Origin: a virus
Direction: 5' to 3' (one strand)
Length of the DNA: 49,590 nt
Virus record (IMG/VR): IMGVR_UViG_3300009008_000061
Coordinates: 1-49,590 of that record
This document shows positions 12,697-20,368 of the stretch, one piece after another. Made by a program: the position numbers and the translations under genes. Within the stretch, counting starts at the first letter, position 1. Every line of letters begins with the position of its first letter. The notes beneath the pieces were generated by a model. The model did not search any database and was not told where the DNA came from. It saw nothing but the letters and a program-made list of their open reading frames with translations.

Positions 12697-13741
12697 AGTG
12701 GTGATGCAGCACAACGCCATCATGAACTGGTCTCACATCATGCGCGGGCGGTTCGGGGACCTTGCCCGCGAGGTGGGGAAGCAGAGGGAGGGGTTCAATA
12801 TCGGAATTGCCTTCCCTGCGGCCCTCGAACAGAACGAAAAGACCTCCATCCTAGACGACATCTCTCAGAAGGGGGTGTGGGCAACCGGAGCGGCCCTCCA
12901 CGCGGAGGAGGGGGATTGTATCATCGTGACCGATGTCCAGGATGTGGACCCTGGCCCACTCACCGGCCTCAAGGGGTGTTTCAAAATCGGCATGGTCCAC
13001 GGTGGCCCCCATGAACTCTGCGACTTCACCCTCGACCGAGGCCCTGCCTACAGGCCCCTCTTCGAGGCGCAGTTGAAGTGCTACGACCAACTCTGGGTCA
13101 CCACCACCTACCACTCCCACCTCCTTCAGCAGACCTATCGAATCTCGCACGACAAAATCAAGGTGGTGGGTCTGCCCCTCGATGTAAGGCTGGCCATCGG
13201 AGAGAGCGACCTGATTCCCCTGGAGGAGGGCGAGGAATTCGACCTGGACATTCCCTGGGCCGAGAAAAAGGACGAGGTCCTTTTCTGCTCCCGGCAGACC
13301 AAGGACAAGGGCTACGACCTTGCCATGCACCTCGTCAACTCGACGGACCTCCCGGTGAAAATCCAGAGATACTCAACCCGGAGGGGCCTCTATCGAGCCT
13401 TGGCCGAACACAAGTGGGTCCTGATACCCTCCCGGCGCGACACCTTCGGCATCCTGGCCTCGGAGGCCGCGATGTTGGGGTCGGTGCCCCTGGTACCCTA
13501 CTCCTTCTGCTACCCGGAGATTCTAACCCAACAGTGGCCCTTCTACCTGGGCGAGGGGAAGAAGTATAACGAGGACCTCACCCCGGATGTGGTGGCCGCA
13601 TCGGTGGAGAGAATCATGAATATGGAGATACCGGAGTCGGAGATTGACAAGCACCTGTCGGGGGCCGTGGTTCGATATATGCAGTATGATGAGGTGTTCG
13701 ACGCATCGGTCCTGACCCTGTTCTCAAGGTTCGCGGAATGA
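12689..13741 (+). CDS. Glycosyltransferase, GT-B fold (GT4-like), between queC and dpdA
   Basis: 350 aa. LFCSRQTKDKGYDLA is the start of the C-terminal GT-B donor domain and SRRDTFGILASEAAMLG matches the conserved E-x7-E region of family 4 (with Asp at the first position). The N-terminal half has an acceptor-type fold with VHGGPHE. It overlaps queC by eight bases and dpdA by four, so it is made together with both. Eukaryotic queuosine mannosyltransferase is also a GT4-type enzyme, which makes a 7-deazaguanine acceptor thinkable here. That is inference from position. Confidence 0.8.
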   Translation: MIRVVMQHNAIMNWSHIMRGRFGDLAREVGKQREGFNIGIAFPAALEQNEKTSILDDISQKGVWATGAALHAEEGDCIIVTDVQDVDPGPLTGLKGCFKIGMVHGGPHELCDFTLDRGPAYRPLFEAQLKCYDQLWVTTTYHSHLLQQTYRISHDKIKVVGLPLDVRLAIGESDLIPLEEGEEFDLDIPWAEKKDEVLFCSRQTKDKGYDLAMHLVNSTDLPVKIQRYSTRRGLYRALAEHKWVLIPSRRDTFGILASEAAMLGSVPLVPYSFCYPEILTQQWPFYLGEGKKYNEDLTPDVVAASVERIMNMEIPESEIDKHLSGAVVRYMQYDEVFDASVLTLFSRFAE

Positions 13742-14817
13742 AGATTTTCTTTGTAGCCTCTTCTTCCGTGGGCCACATGAAGAGGGCCAGAGAGGTGATG
13801 AAACGCTACCCAGGGGAGGTGTGCTATCTTAAATCCTTCGCATATTGGACTTCCCCCAATGCGTTCAAGTATTGGGCGTGGTTACGCCGGAATGGTGACG
13901 AGTTCATGGTGGATTCAGGAGCATATACCTATCTGGCAGCAGATGGAACTCTCGACATTCCCTACCCTGATTGTGACAGCTACATTGACCACTATTTTCG
14001 ATACCTTCGAAGAATCGAGCCTCTATGGGACCGATTTGTAGAGTTGGACCTCTACAAGTTGTTCGGAGTGGATTTCATCATGGACACGACTTGGCCCCGG
14101 ATGTTCGATTTCCAGAGAGAGACCGGGAAACCTGCAATCTTCGTCTGGCACAAGGAACTTGGACAAGAGGGCTGGATGCGAATGCTCCAGAACGAACAGG
14201 TCCAATGGGTAGGACTGAACAAGGACCTTGGGTACGGGAATTTCCCATTGTGGCGAAGGATGGTGACCGAGGCCCGGGAGTACGGGAAGAAGATTCATGG
14301 ATTCGCTGCGGTGAGGAGGCCCCTCCTCGAAGCTGTCGACATTGACTCGGCAGATTCCACTACGGCCTTCACCACTACAGACAAATTCGGTCAATCCGAA
14401 TTCTACGACTCCCGGGTCGACGGCCATGGTTACATGATTACCAAAAACTCCCTCCGGTCCCTCAAGAGGACCCTCAAGAAGGCTGGCGGCAACACACAGA
14501 AGGCTCACAACCGGCACCTCCGAGAACTTCGACACCACCTTGATTTTGACATCGGTGGCCGAATTGATGGACGGAGAGCCTCCAAGGATGCTATGTGTGT
14601 GGAAAACATCGCCCATCTGGTGGAGATGCAGAGGGAAGTCACCAAGTTGTGGGAGGTAAGGAGACAGCGTGGATACTCGGAACATACCGGTCGAACACAT
14701 CTACCCGAACAACTGGAACCCGAATCGGCAGAAACAGACGACCTTCGAGAAGGAGAAGGAGTCGATTCGGAAGTTCGGGATGATAGACCCCCTTCTAGTC
14801 AGGGACCTCACGACTGA
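13738..14817 (+). CDS. dpdA: DpdA-like DNA guanine transglycosylase
   Basis: 359 aa, tRNA-guanine transglycosylase superfamily, phage DpdA branch. VDSGAYTYL (D59) and VELDLYKL (D104) hold the two Asp of the TGT active site. IHGFAAVRRPLL followed by DIDSADSTTA matches the C-terminal barrel motif of TGT enzymes. It should swap guanine in phage DNA for preQ0 or a derivative. ATGA overlap with the glycosyltransferase upstream. Odd: the frame runs 149 bases into parB, and the last 50 residues are just the parB start read in another frame. The family domain ends near residue 310. Confidence 0.85.
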   Translation: MKIFFVASSSVGHMKRAREVMKRYPGEVCYLKSFAYWTSPNAFKYWAWLRRNGDEFMVDSGAYTYLAADGTLDIPYPDCDSYIDHYFRYLRRIEPLWDRFVELDLYKLFGVDFIMDTTWPRMFDFQRETGKPAIFVWHKELGQEGWMRMLQNEQVQWVGLNKDLGYGNFPLWRRMVTEAREYGKKIHGFAAVRRPLLEAVDIDSADSTTAFTTTDKFGQSEFYDSRVDGHGYMITKNSLRSLKRTLKKAGGNTQKAHNRHLRELRHHLDFDIGGRIDGRRASKDAMCVENIAHLVEMQREVTKLWEVRRQRGYSEHTGRTHLPEQLEPESAETDDLREGEGVDSEVRDDRPPSSQGPHD

Positions 14818-15373
14818 CGGGGTCCCCCGATTCGAAATCATCGACGGCGAACACCGGTGGCGGGCATCCAAGGATGTCGGCCTCGATGCCATCCCCTGCG
14901 TCATCACCCATTTCGATGACGAGACCGCACGGCGACTCACCATCACCATGAATGAACTTCGAGGGGACGCCGACCCCATCCTCCTCGCGGAAATGCTCTC
15001 AGACCTTACGGAATCGGTCGAGGTGAATGACCTTCTCTCGACGATGCCCTGGTCTGAAAAGCAATTGTCCAACATTCTGGAGGTGGCCTCGCTTGATTTG
15101 GATGAACTCGCGCAAGATGACATTATCCTCCCGGGCGAGGATGAATCGGAGGAGTGGGTATCGCTGGCGGCAATCTTCGGGCGCAAGCAAATGCCTCGGG
15201 ATGCCGCTGCCCTGGTGGAGTCAGAGGTGGATAGGTTGGCAGGGTATTATGGACTCACGCGGTCCAACCGATTCCAGGCTCTCGAAATCATGGCGGCACA
15301 CTCGGCGCAAACGCCTCTTGAGGAGGCTGACCCGAGAGCCAAGGTAAAGGGCCTCGATGCCGAAGCCGATTAA
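14669..15373 (+). CDS. ParB/sulfiredoxin-domain protein
   Basis: 234 aa, starting at GTG behind AAGGAGA. Residues 5-90 are a ParB N-terminal (Srx) fold: IPVEHIYPNNWNPN, then FGMIDPLLVRD and the signature IDGEHRWRAS. Such proteins in phages sit just before terminase genes and may bind or cut DNA near pac/cos sites, or hydrolyse nucleotides. The C-terminal half is helical and acidic. It overlaps dpdA by 149 bases and the small terminase by 17. Confidence 0.85.
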   Translation: MDTRNIPVEHIYPNNWNPNRQKQTTFEKEKESIRKFGMIDPLLVRDLTTDGVPRFEIIDGEHRWRASKDVGLDAIPCVITHFDDETARRLTITMNELRGDADPILLAEMLSDLTESVEVNDLLSTMPWSEKQLSNILEVASLDLDELAQDDIILPGEDESEEWVSLAAIFGRKQMPRDAAALVESEVDRLAGYYGLTRSNRFQALEIMAAHSAQTPLEEADPRAKVKGLDAEAD

Positions 15374-15854
15374 CTGGCCGCGGATGCAGTTGGAGTTCAA
15401 TGCCTACCCAGGCTCGATGAAGGAGTTCTGCAAAGAACACGGAATCAACTTCCAACACGCATCCGGAAAATTGAAGGCCAAGGATAAGCAGAATTTCGAG
15501 AGGCAGGTCGTCAAGGCTGCCGAAGATGACTTGGTGGTGGAGTTCGCCAAGGACATCAAGAAGAGGGTGGCCCGACACTGGCGGCTCACCGAGGTCATTG
15601 AGAATCGAATCCTCCAGGAACTCCAGAAGGACCTTGTCGAAGCGAAATCTCTCGAAGGGGTCCTGAAAATCATGCAGGAGAACATTCGACTCCAGCGGCT
15701 CATCATGGGCGAACCCGACATGATTACTTCCGAGGGTCCAAAGAGTCCCTATGAAGCCTTCCTGCTCAAGATGCAGAAGGACGGAAAAATCACCGAGGGA
15801 GAGGTCGAGGAAATCAGCGAAAAGATAGACGAGGCCTCAAAGGATGATACTTGA
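15357..15854 (+). CDS. terS: Terminase small subunit (probable)
   Basis: 165 aa, starting inside the ParB-like gene and overlapping the large terminase by 11 bases. N-terminal helix-turn-helix-like region (GSMKEFCKEHGINFQHASGK) followed by long charged helices, the usual plan of small terminase subunits that bind the packaging site and oligomerise. The assignment rests on this plan and on position directly before terL. Confidence 0.75.
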   Translation: MPKPINWPRMQLEFNAYPGSMKEFCKEHGINFQHASGKLKAKDKQNFERQVVKAAEDDLVVEFAKDIKKRVARHWRLTEVIENRILQELQKDLVEAKSLEGVLKIMQENIRLQRLIMGEPDMITSEGPKSPYEAFLLKMQKDGKITEGEVEEISEKIDEASKDDT

Positions 15855-17118
15855 TTCCACATTCAAAAAAGAGTGGTTCAAAACCATCGGGTACGAACCC
15901 CACTCCCGGGGCCAATGGGACCTGCACCTGTCCCCCTCAAGGTTCCGAGTCGTTGTTTGTGGTCGTCGATGGGGGAAGTCCTATTCCGTGTCCCAGGAGG
16001 CTACCGCCTACCTGTGTGTCCCTGATGCCTCAGTTGCAGTCATCGCTCCTACATACAAACATTCGGACATCGTGTATAAGGAAATCTACCGGCGCATTGT
16101 CCGAGATGGTGCTATTCCTACCCGAAGGGTTTCTCAGTACGAAATAGAGACTACCTGGGGTTCCAAGGTGGTGAAGAGGTCGGCGGATAAGCCGGACAAC
16201 ATCCTGGGTGATGGCCACGACCTCGTCATTGTTGATGAATTCTCGGTGTTGAAGGAAGAAGTGTGGACGCAGTACATCAGGCCGACCCTCTCAGACCGAC
16301 AGGGTGCGGCCCTTTTCATTGGGACCCCCCGAGGGTTCAACTATGCCTACCAGCTTTTCCAGCTTGGCCTTGACCCCGATGCTGTCGATTGGTCCTGCTT
16401 CCGGAACCCGACCTGGACCTCCCCGCGAATCAACCCCGATGAGGTTGAACAGGCCCGGAAGGACCTCCCCCAACTGATGTTCCAGCAGGAGTACGGTGCC
16501 GAATTTGTGGCGGTCGGCGGTATGGTCTATCCCTTCCGGCCCGACCTGCACATCGACAAGAAGTTCTTCCCGCCTCAGAGGTTCTCCCGAATTGTCGGTG
16601 GAGTGGATTGGGGCTTTGCCAACCCCTCGGCGATTATCCTTGGCGGGGTCATCAACGAGAATCCTCTCGTCATCCAGGTGTTCCATGAATGGACCCTTCC
16701 CCGGCAGACCACTCCCGAGGTGGTCTCCAAGCTCCATGAACTCCAGGACCAATTCGGTGTCCTCGGATTCTACATCGACCCTTCGGCAGCCGACCTCATC
16801 GAACAGGCTGAGAATGATGGGGTCCGGGTGGAACCCGCCAACAACGATGTCCCCGGTGGGATTGCAGCGGTGGCCTCGATGATGGAGGGTGACCCCTCCC
16901 GACTCACCTTCACCCCCGGGCTTGTGAACACCCTCAACGAAATCACCCGATACCGATATGAGGACACCTTCGACCGGAACATCAACGAAAAACCGGCGAA
17001 GAAGGCCGACCACTGTATGGACGCACTCCGGTACATGGTGATGGGTGCCAGGGATTCTTACCAGCCCTGGGAGGGTATTGTCGACGGAGAGCGCGAGGAC
17101 CTGAAGTGGTTCGGATAG
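15844..17118 (+). CDS. terL: Terminase large subunit (ATPase and nuclease)
   Basis: 424 aa DNA-packaging motor. Walker A CGRRWGKS at residues 39-46, Walker B with catalytic Glu (LVIVDEF) near 126-133, and GTPRG coupling motif near 159. The RNase H-like nuclease domain has Asp in VDWGF (about 255), IDPSAAD (about 309) and DHCMDALRY (about 388). It pumps DNA into the prohead and cuts it. With circular permutation implied by the assembly, headful packaging is likely but unproven. Confidence 0.95.
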   Translation: MILDSTFKKEWFKTIGYEPHSRGQWDLHLSPSRFRVVVCGRRWGKSYSVSQEATAYLCVPDASVAVIAPTYKHSDIVYKEIYRRIVRDGAIPTRRVSQYEIETTWGSKVVKRSADKPDNILGDGHDLVIVDEFSVLKEEVWTQYIRPTLSDRQGAALFIGTPRGFNYAYQLFQLGLDPDAVDWSCFRNPTWTSPRINPDEVEQARKDLPQLMFQQEYGAEFVAVGGMVYPFRPDLHIDKKFFPPQRFSRIVGGVDWGFANPSAIILGGVINENPLVIQVFHEWTLPRQTTPEVVSKLHELQDQFGVLGFYIDPSAADLIEQAENDGVRVEPANNDVPGGIAAVASMMEGDPSRLTFTPGLVNTLNEITRYRYEDTFDRNINEKPAKKADHCMDALRYMVMGARDSYQPWEGIVDGEREDLKWFG

Positions 17119-17229
17119 CCGAACATTTTATCGGTCCCGCTATTTTGACCATTTAATCTAACAACCTTCTTGACTTTCAACTCCTCTTACTCACAGACTT
17201 TGTCGTAACCTGCGCCAAAGGGGTGAGTA
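17119..17229 (+). other. Gap between terminase and portal with weak promoter-like boxes
   Basis: 111 AT-rich bases with two -35-like boxes (TTGACC near 17143, TTGACT near 17170) but no convincing -10. It is the first real gap after about 10 kb of overlapping genes and could hold the late structural promoter. Confidence 0.35.
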
Positions 17230-19506
17230 GTGGGCGTTCTGACAGACCAAGTCTTCGGAGACACGAAGATTTCCGAGGAGGCCCTCGGCCCAAGAGAACG
17301 GGCCATGTCGGTCCTTTCTCCCTTCCCTCTCGAATCCATTATCGGCCCCGCCTACAACGACCCTGCTTCTCAGCAGTTCGGTCTGGACATTTTCGATGAA
17401 ATGTACGCCCTGGACCCGCAAGTCCGGGCCTGTCACCACACTAAGGTCATGGCTAGACTCATGACGGGGTGGGAGTTCATCCCTTCTGGGAACAAGAAGG
17501 TCGATGAGTTCATCACTTACACCACGACCAACATGGCCGGGTCCATGCACGACTTCCTCAGGGACCTCATGGAGGCCCTGAAGTATGGATTCGCGGTGGT
17601 GGAGATTGTCTGGGACCGTTACACCGATGGCCCCTACCGGGGCTACCTGGGCATCAAGGCCCTGAAGGCGAAGCCCGCCAAGAGCTTCCGATTCGACACG
17701 GACCGGAGAGGGAACCTCAAGAAGAGGGGCATCCGGCAGCATATCAATGGCCTCCCTCAGGACATCAAGCTCCCCAGGGACAAATTCATCGTCTACACCT
17801 ACCAGAAGGAGCCGGGAGGCTTTTACGGTAGGAGCGATTTCCAGCCGGTATATCGGCACTATTTCCTGAAACAAGCGTTAGAGCGTTGGTGGTCGGCCTA
17901 TCTCGAAAAATTCGCCGGTCCCACGGCCATCGGGAAATTCCCCCAGGGTGCAACCGAATCAGAGAAGAAGGAAGTTCTCGCCTTTCTCCGAAAGCTCCAG
18001 AACAACTCCGCGGCCATCTTCCCGGAGAAGTGGGAAATCGAACTGCTGGAGGCCAAGGAGGGTGGCTCCGAGAACTTCATCCGGGCCTTGACCTACCACA
18101 ACAAGATGGTGGCTAGGGGCATCCTGGTGCCCGACCTCATCCAGGACCAGGGCGACAGGTCCGGCTCCTACTCTCTAGGGCAGGTCCATGCCTCTAATTT
18201 CCTCTGGGTTCTCAAGGGCATCGGCAGGGAGTTGGAGACCGTAGTCGATGAGCAGTTGGTTCGCAGGGTCATTGATGTGAACTTCTCCGTCGACAAATAC
18301 CCGACATTCCAATTCATGGAATTTGAACCAGAAAATGTTCAGTCAGTTGCGTCGATGTTCCTCTCTCTGGTCAACGGAGGCATCATCGCCCCGGATGACC
18401 CTGTTATCAGGCGCAGACTGAACCTTCCGGCAGAGGGGGCCGAAAAATTAGAAAAGCGGCCCAATGTGACGGTCGGTGGGCTCCCGGGCGCACCGGTGCG
18501 AACCTCTGGGGTCCAACCTCCAAATGGCCGTGTTCCCTCTGCCGGTTCTTCTCCCACCGCTGGAGACAAATCTCCGATGTTGAATTCGGAGGATTTCGCG
18601 GTGAAGTACATTGTGACCTCTCGGGTTGACGGCCACCGACACTTTGCCATCACCGATGAATGGGGTGACGGGGTGACCACCTGGGGAGAATCCCGGGACG
18701 GCATCCCCCACATCCATCAGGTCCGGAAATGGGCGGTCATCGAGTCTGAGGAACATGAACATGACCTGCCCCATGAGAATGCCCCGAAGGATGCCCTCTC
18801 CAAGAGGCGCATCCGGGCCGAGGCTGCCAGTGACCCCTACAGCCCCCCCGGTGGTGGCGGTGGCCCCAAAGATGAGGCCCACGGTGGGCATAACCCTCCA
18901 GGGAGTGGCCTATCGGAGCTTCCCGAGTTGATGTTCACCGACCCTGAAGCCCTCTTGGGTGAGCATTTTAGGATTGCAGGAGAACAATACTTGGCGAAGG
19001 TGGCCAGGGCAGGAGGACCCTCCGAGGGCATGAGGACTCTGGATGTTCCGAAGATAAAGCAGTTGGGGAGGTTCAAGGAGGACCTCGCCGGGATGATGAC
19101 TGAACAGATGTGCCAGGGGGCCTTGGGTGCCCTTTTGGCCGAAGAGGGTGACGAGGAGATTCCGCTTCCCGATGGAGAATCCCCCGAGGGTGCCCTTTGG
19201 GAAGTCTATGGAGACCTCTACCCCCTCCTTAGTGAGAAGGTGAAAGAAGCCGAGGAAATTGCCTATTCGATGGCCGGGTCGATGGATGGATTGGTCCGGG
19301 AAGCATCGCATCGAGGGAAGGTGGCCATGGCAGCCGGAAAGAGTCCGGATGAAGTGATGAGTGCCGTGGACACTGTTCTCAGGGCAGAGGAACCCCGTTT
19401 GACCGCGACGGAGGAATTGAGCGAATGTCTGCATACTTGGAGGATTACCGGAAGAACCGTGATGAGCGATTGGCTCGACAGAAACCAGCGGAACTCGACC
19501 GGCTAG
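17230..19506 (+). CDS. Portal protein, Mu gp29-like (DUF935), with His-rich C-terminal extension
   Basis: 758 aa from a GTG behind AAAGGGGTGAG. Residues about 1-410 follow the Mu gp29/DUF935 portal pattern (ACHHTKVMARLMTGWEF, IVWDRYTDGPYRGYLGI). It forms the dodecameric DNA channel at one capsid vertex. Mu gp29 is about 510 aa, so the last 250-330 residues are extra: DGHRH (about 466), IPHIHQV (about 490) and EHEHDL (about 507) form the triple H-x-H pattern seen in phage head proteins, followed by a helical domain that may be MuF-like minor head function. Overlaps the cupin gene by 82 bases. Confidence 0.88.
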   Translation: MGVLTDQVFGDTKISEEALGPRERAMSVLSPFPLESIIGPAYNDPASQQFGLDIFDEMYALDPQVRACHHTKVMARLMTGWEFIPSGNKKVDEFITYTTTNMAGSMHDFLRDLMEALKYGFAVVEIVWDRYTDGPYRGYLGIKALKAKPAKSFRFDTDRRGNLKKRGIRQHINGLPQDIKLPRDKFIVYTYQKEPGGFYGRSDFQPVYRHYFLKQALERWWSAYLEKFAGPTAIGKFPQGATESEKKEVLAFLRKLQNNSAAIFPEKWEIELLEAKEGGSENFIRALTYHNKMVARGILVPDLIQDQGDRSGSYSLGQVHASNFLWVLKGIGRELETVVDEQLVRRVIDVNFSVDKYPTFQFMEFEPENVQSVASMFLSLVNGGIIAPDDPVIRRRLNLPAEGAEKLEKRPNVTVGGLPGAPVRTSGVQPPNGRVPSAGSSPTAGDKSPMLNSEDFAVKYIVTSRVDGHRHFAITDEWGDGVTTWGESRDGIPHIHQVRKWAVIESEEHEHDLPHENAPKDALSKRRIRAEAASDPYSPPGGGGGPKDEAHGGHNPPGSGLSELPELMFTDPEALLGEHFRIAGEQYLAKVARAGGPSEGMRTLDVPKIKQLGRFKEDLAGMMTEQMCQGALGALLAEEGDEEIPLPDGESPEGALWEVYGDLYPLLSEKVKEAEEIAYSMAGSMDGLVREASHRGKVAMAAGKSPDEVMSAVDTVLRAEEPRLTATEELSECLHTWRITGRTVMSDWLDRNQRNSTG

Positions 19507-19895
19507 AGGAGTTGACCCACCAGTTGGCTCCATCCCCCAGGGGTGAGGAACCGGGCAAAGAGTCCTGGGACTATCACCTACCGGAGGGGAAAAGCCGTGT
19601 GGAATGCCTTAGAAACCGAGGAGATTTCGCCGTGTTGTATGCAGAAACTTCAGCGGGTCTGACATGGCCCACTCATCCCCATGAAGGGGTGGAGGTCGTA
19701 GCTTTCATCAAGGGTGAGGGAATCTTCACCATTGATGGCGAGGAAAGGGTTGTTGGTCCCTTGGATGTAGTAGTGATTCCTCCTGGGGTACCCCACCCTC
19801 TCAGGGTGACCGAAGATGCTGAGATGGTTGGTATAACGATTCCTGCGAACGGAGGGTATCCTGGTGGCAAACGGGGAGGAGACTCAGGCCCCTAA
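19425..19895 (+). CDS. Cupin-domain protein in the head operon
   Basis: 156 aa. Residues 70-145 are one cupin barrel: the motif-1 metal region HPHEGVEVVAFIKGEG, then PLDVVVIPPGVPH for motif 2. The His and Glu ligands are present. The N-terminal 45 residues are a charged helix. GGAGG precedes the ATG. Cupins bind metal and act as isomerases, dioxygenases or sugar epimerases. In a head operon it might be structural or tied to the glycosylation genes. Unusual for this place in a phage. Confidence 0.8.
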   Translation: MSAYLEDYRKNRDERLARQKPAELDRLEELTHQLAPSPRGEEPGKESWDYHLPEGKSRVECLRNRGDFAVLYAETSAGLTWPTHPHEGVEVVAFIKGEGIFTIDGEERVVGPLDVVVIPPGVPHPLRVTEDAEMVGITIPANGGYPGGKRGGDSGP

Positions 19896-20115
19896 CGGAT
19901 GGAACAAGTGGAGTAAGTATGTACTGGAAGAACTCAAGCGGCAGAACATCACCCTCAAGGACATCCAGGCAGACATACGGGAACTCGAAAAGGCATTCGT
20001 TCGGCTTGAGACAAATTTCGAAGCGCGAGGGAGAACCCTCGGTTCAGTCTGGGGGCTTCTTTCCGGAATCGCCGGTGCCCTCATCGTTCTGGCGGTGAAG
20101 AAGTTCTGGCCCTAA
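19864..20115 (+). CDS. Coiled-coil/membrane protein, XhlA-like (lysis-associated)
   Basis: 83 aa from GTG behind GGAGGG. Residues 15-55 form a charged coiled coil, followed by a C-terminal transmembrane helix (about 60-78) ending KKFWP. This layout is that of hemolysin XhlA-like phage proteins that work with a holin. Directly followed by a two-helix membrane protein. Confidence 0.7.
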   Translation: MANGEETQAPNGWNKWSKYVLEELKRQNITLKDIQADIRELEKAFVRLETNFEARGRTLGSVWGLLSGIAGALIVLAVKKFWP

Positions 20116-20125
20116 GGAGATGAAG

Positions 20126-20368
20126 ATGAAGATGCCGAGTTTCATGAAACATTTCATTTCGAAGAAGCTGTTGACCTATGTAATCGCCATCGTGGTCAAC
20201 TGGCTTATCACACAAGCCGGGTTCCCGGAGGAGATAAAGGTGCAGTTCTCGGAATGGCTCCTGAACCTCTCCATCGGTGCCATCGGCGCGTTCTCACTCC
20301 AGGACATCGCCAAGGAGGTTAAGAGCGGTGTCGAGGCCAAGGCAAAGGCCAAGGGAGGCAAGAAGTAA
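20126..20368 (+). CDS. Holin-like protein (two transmembrane helices)
   Basis: 80 aa. The ATG at 20126 gives AGGAG a 6-base gap; ATGs at 20120 and 20132 are alternatives. Hydrophobic helices at about residues 15-30 and 44-60, with a very basic Lys/Ala/Gly tail, as in small class II holins. Paired with the XhlA-like gene. The endolysin is far away at 39323, so lysis genes are split. Confidence 0.65.
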   Translation: MKMPSFMKHFISKKLLTYVIAIVVNWLITQAGFPEEIKVQFSEWLLNLSIGAIGAFSLQDIAKEVKSGVEAKAKAKGGKK

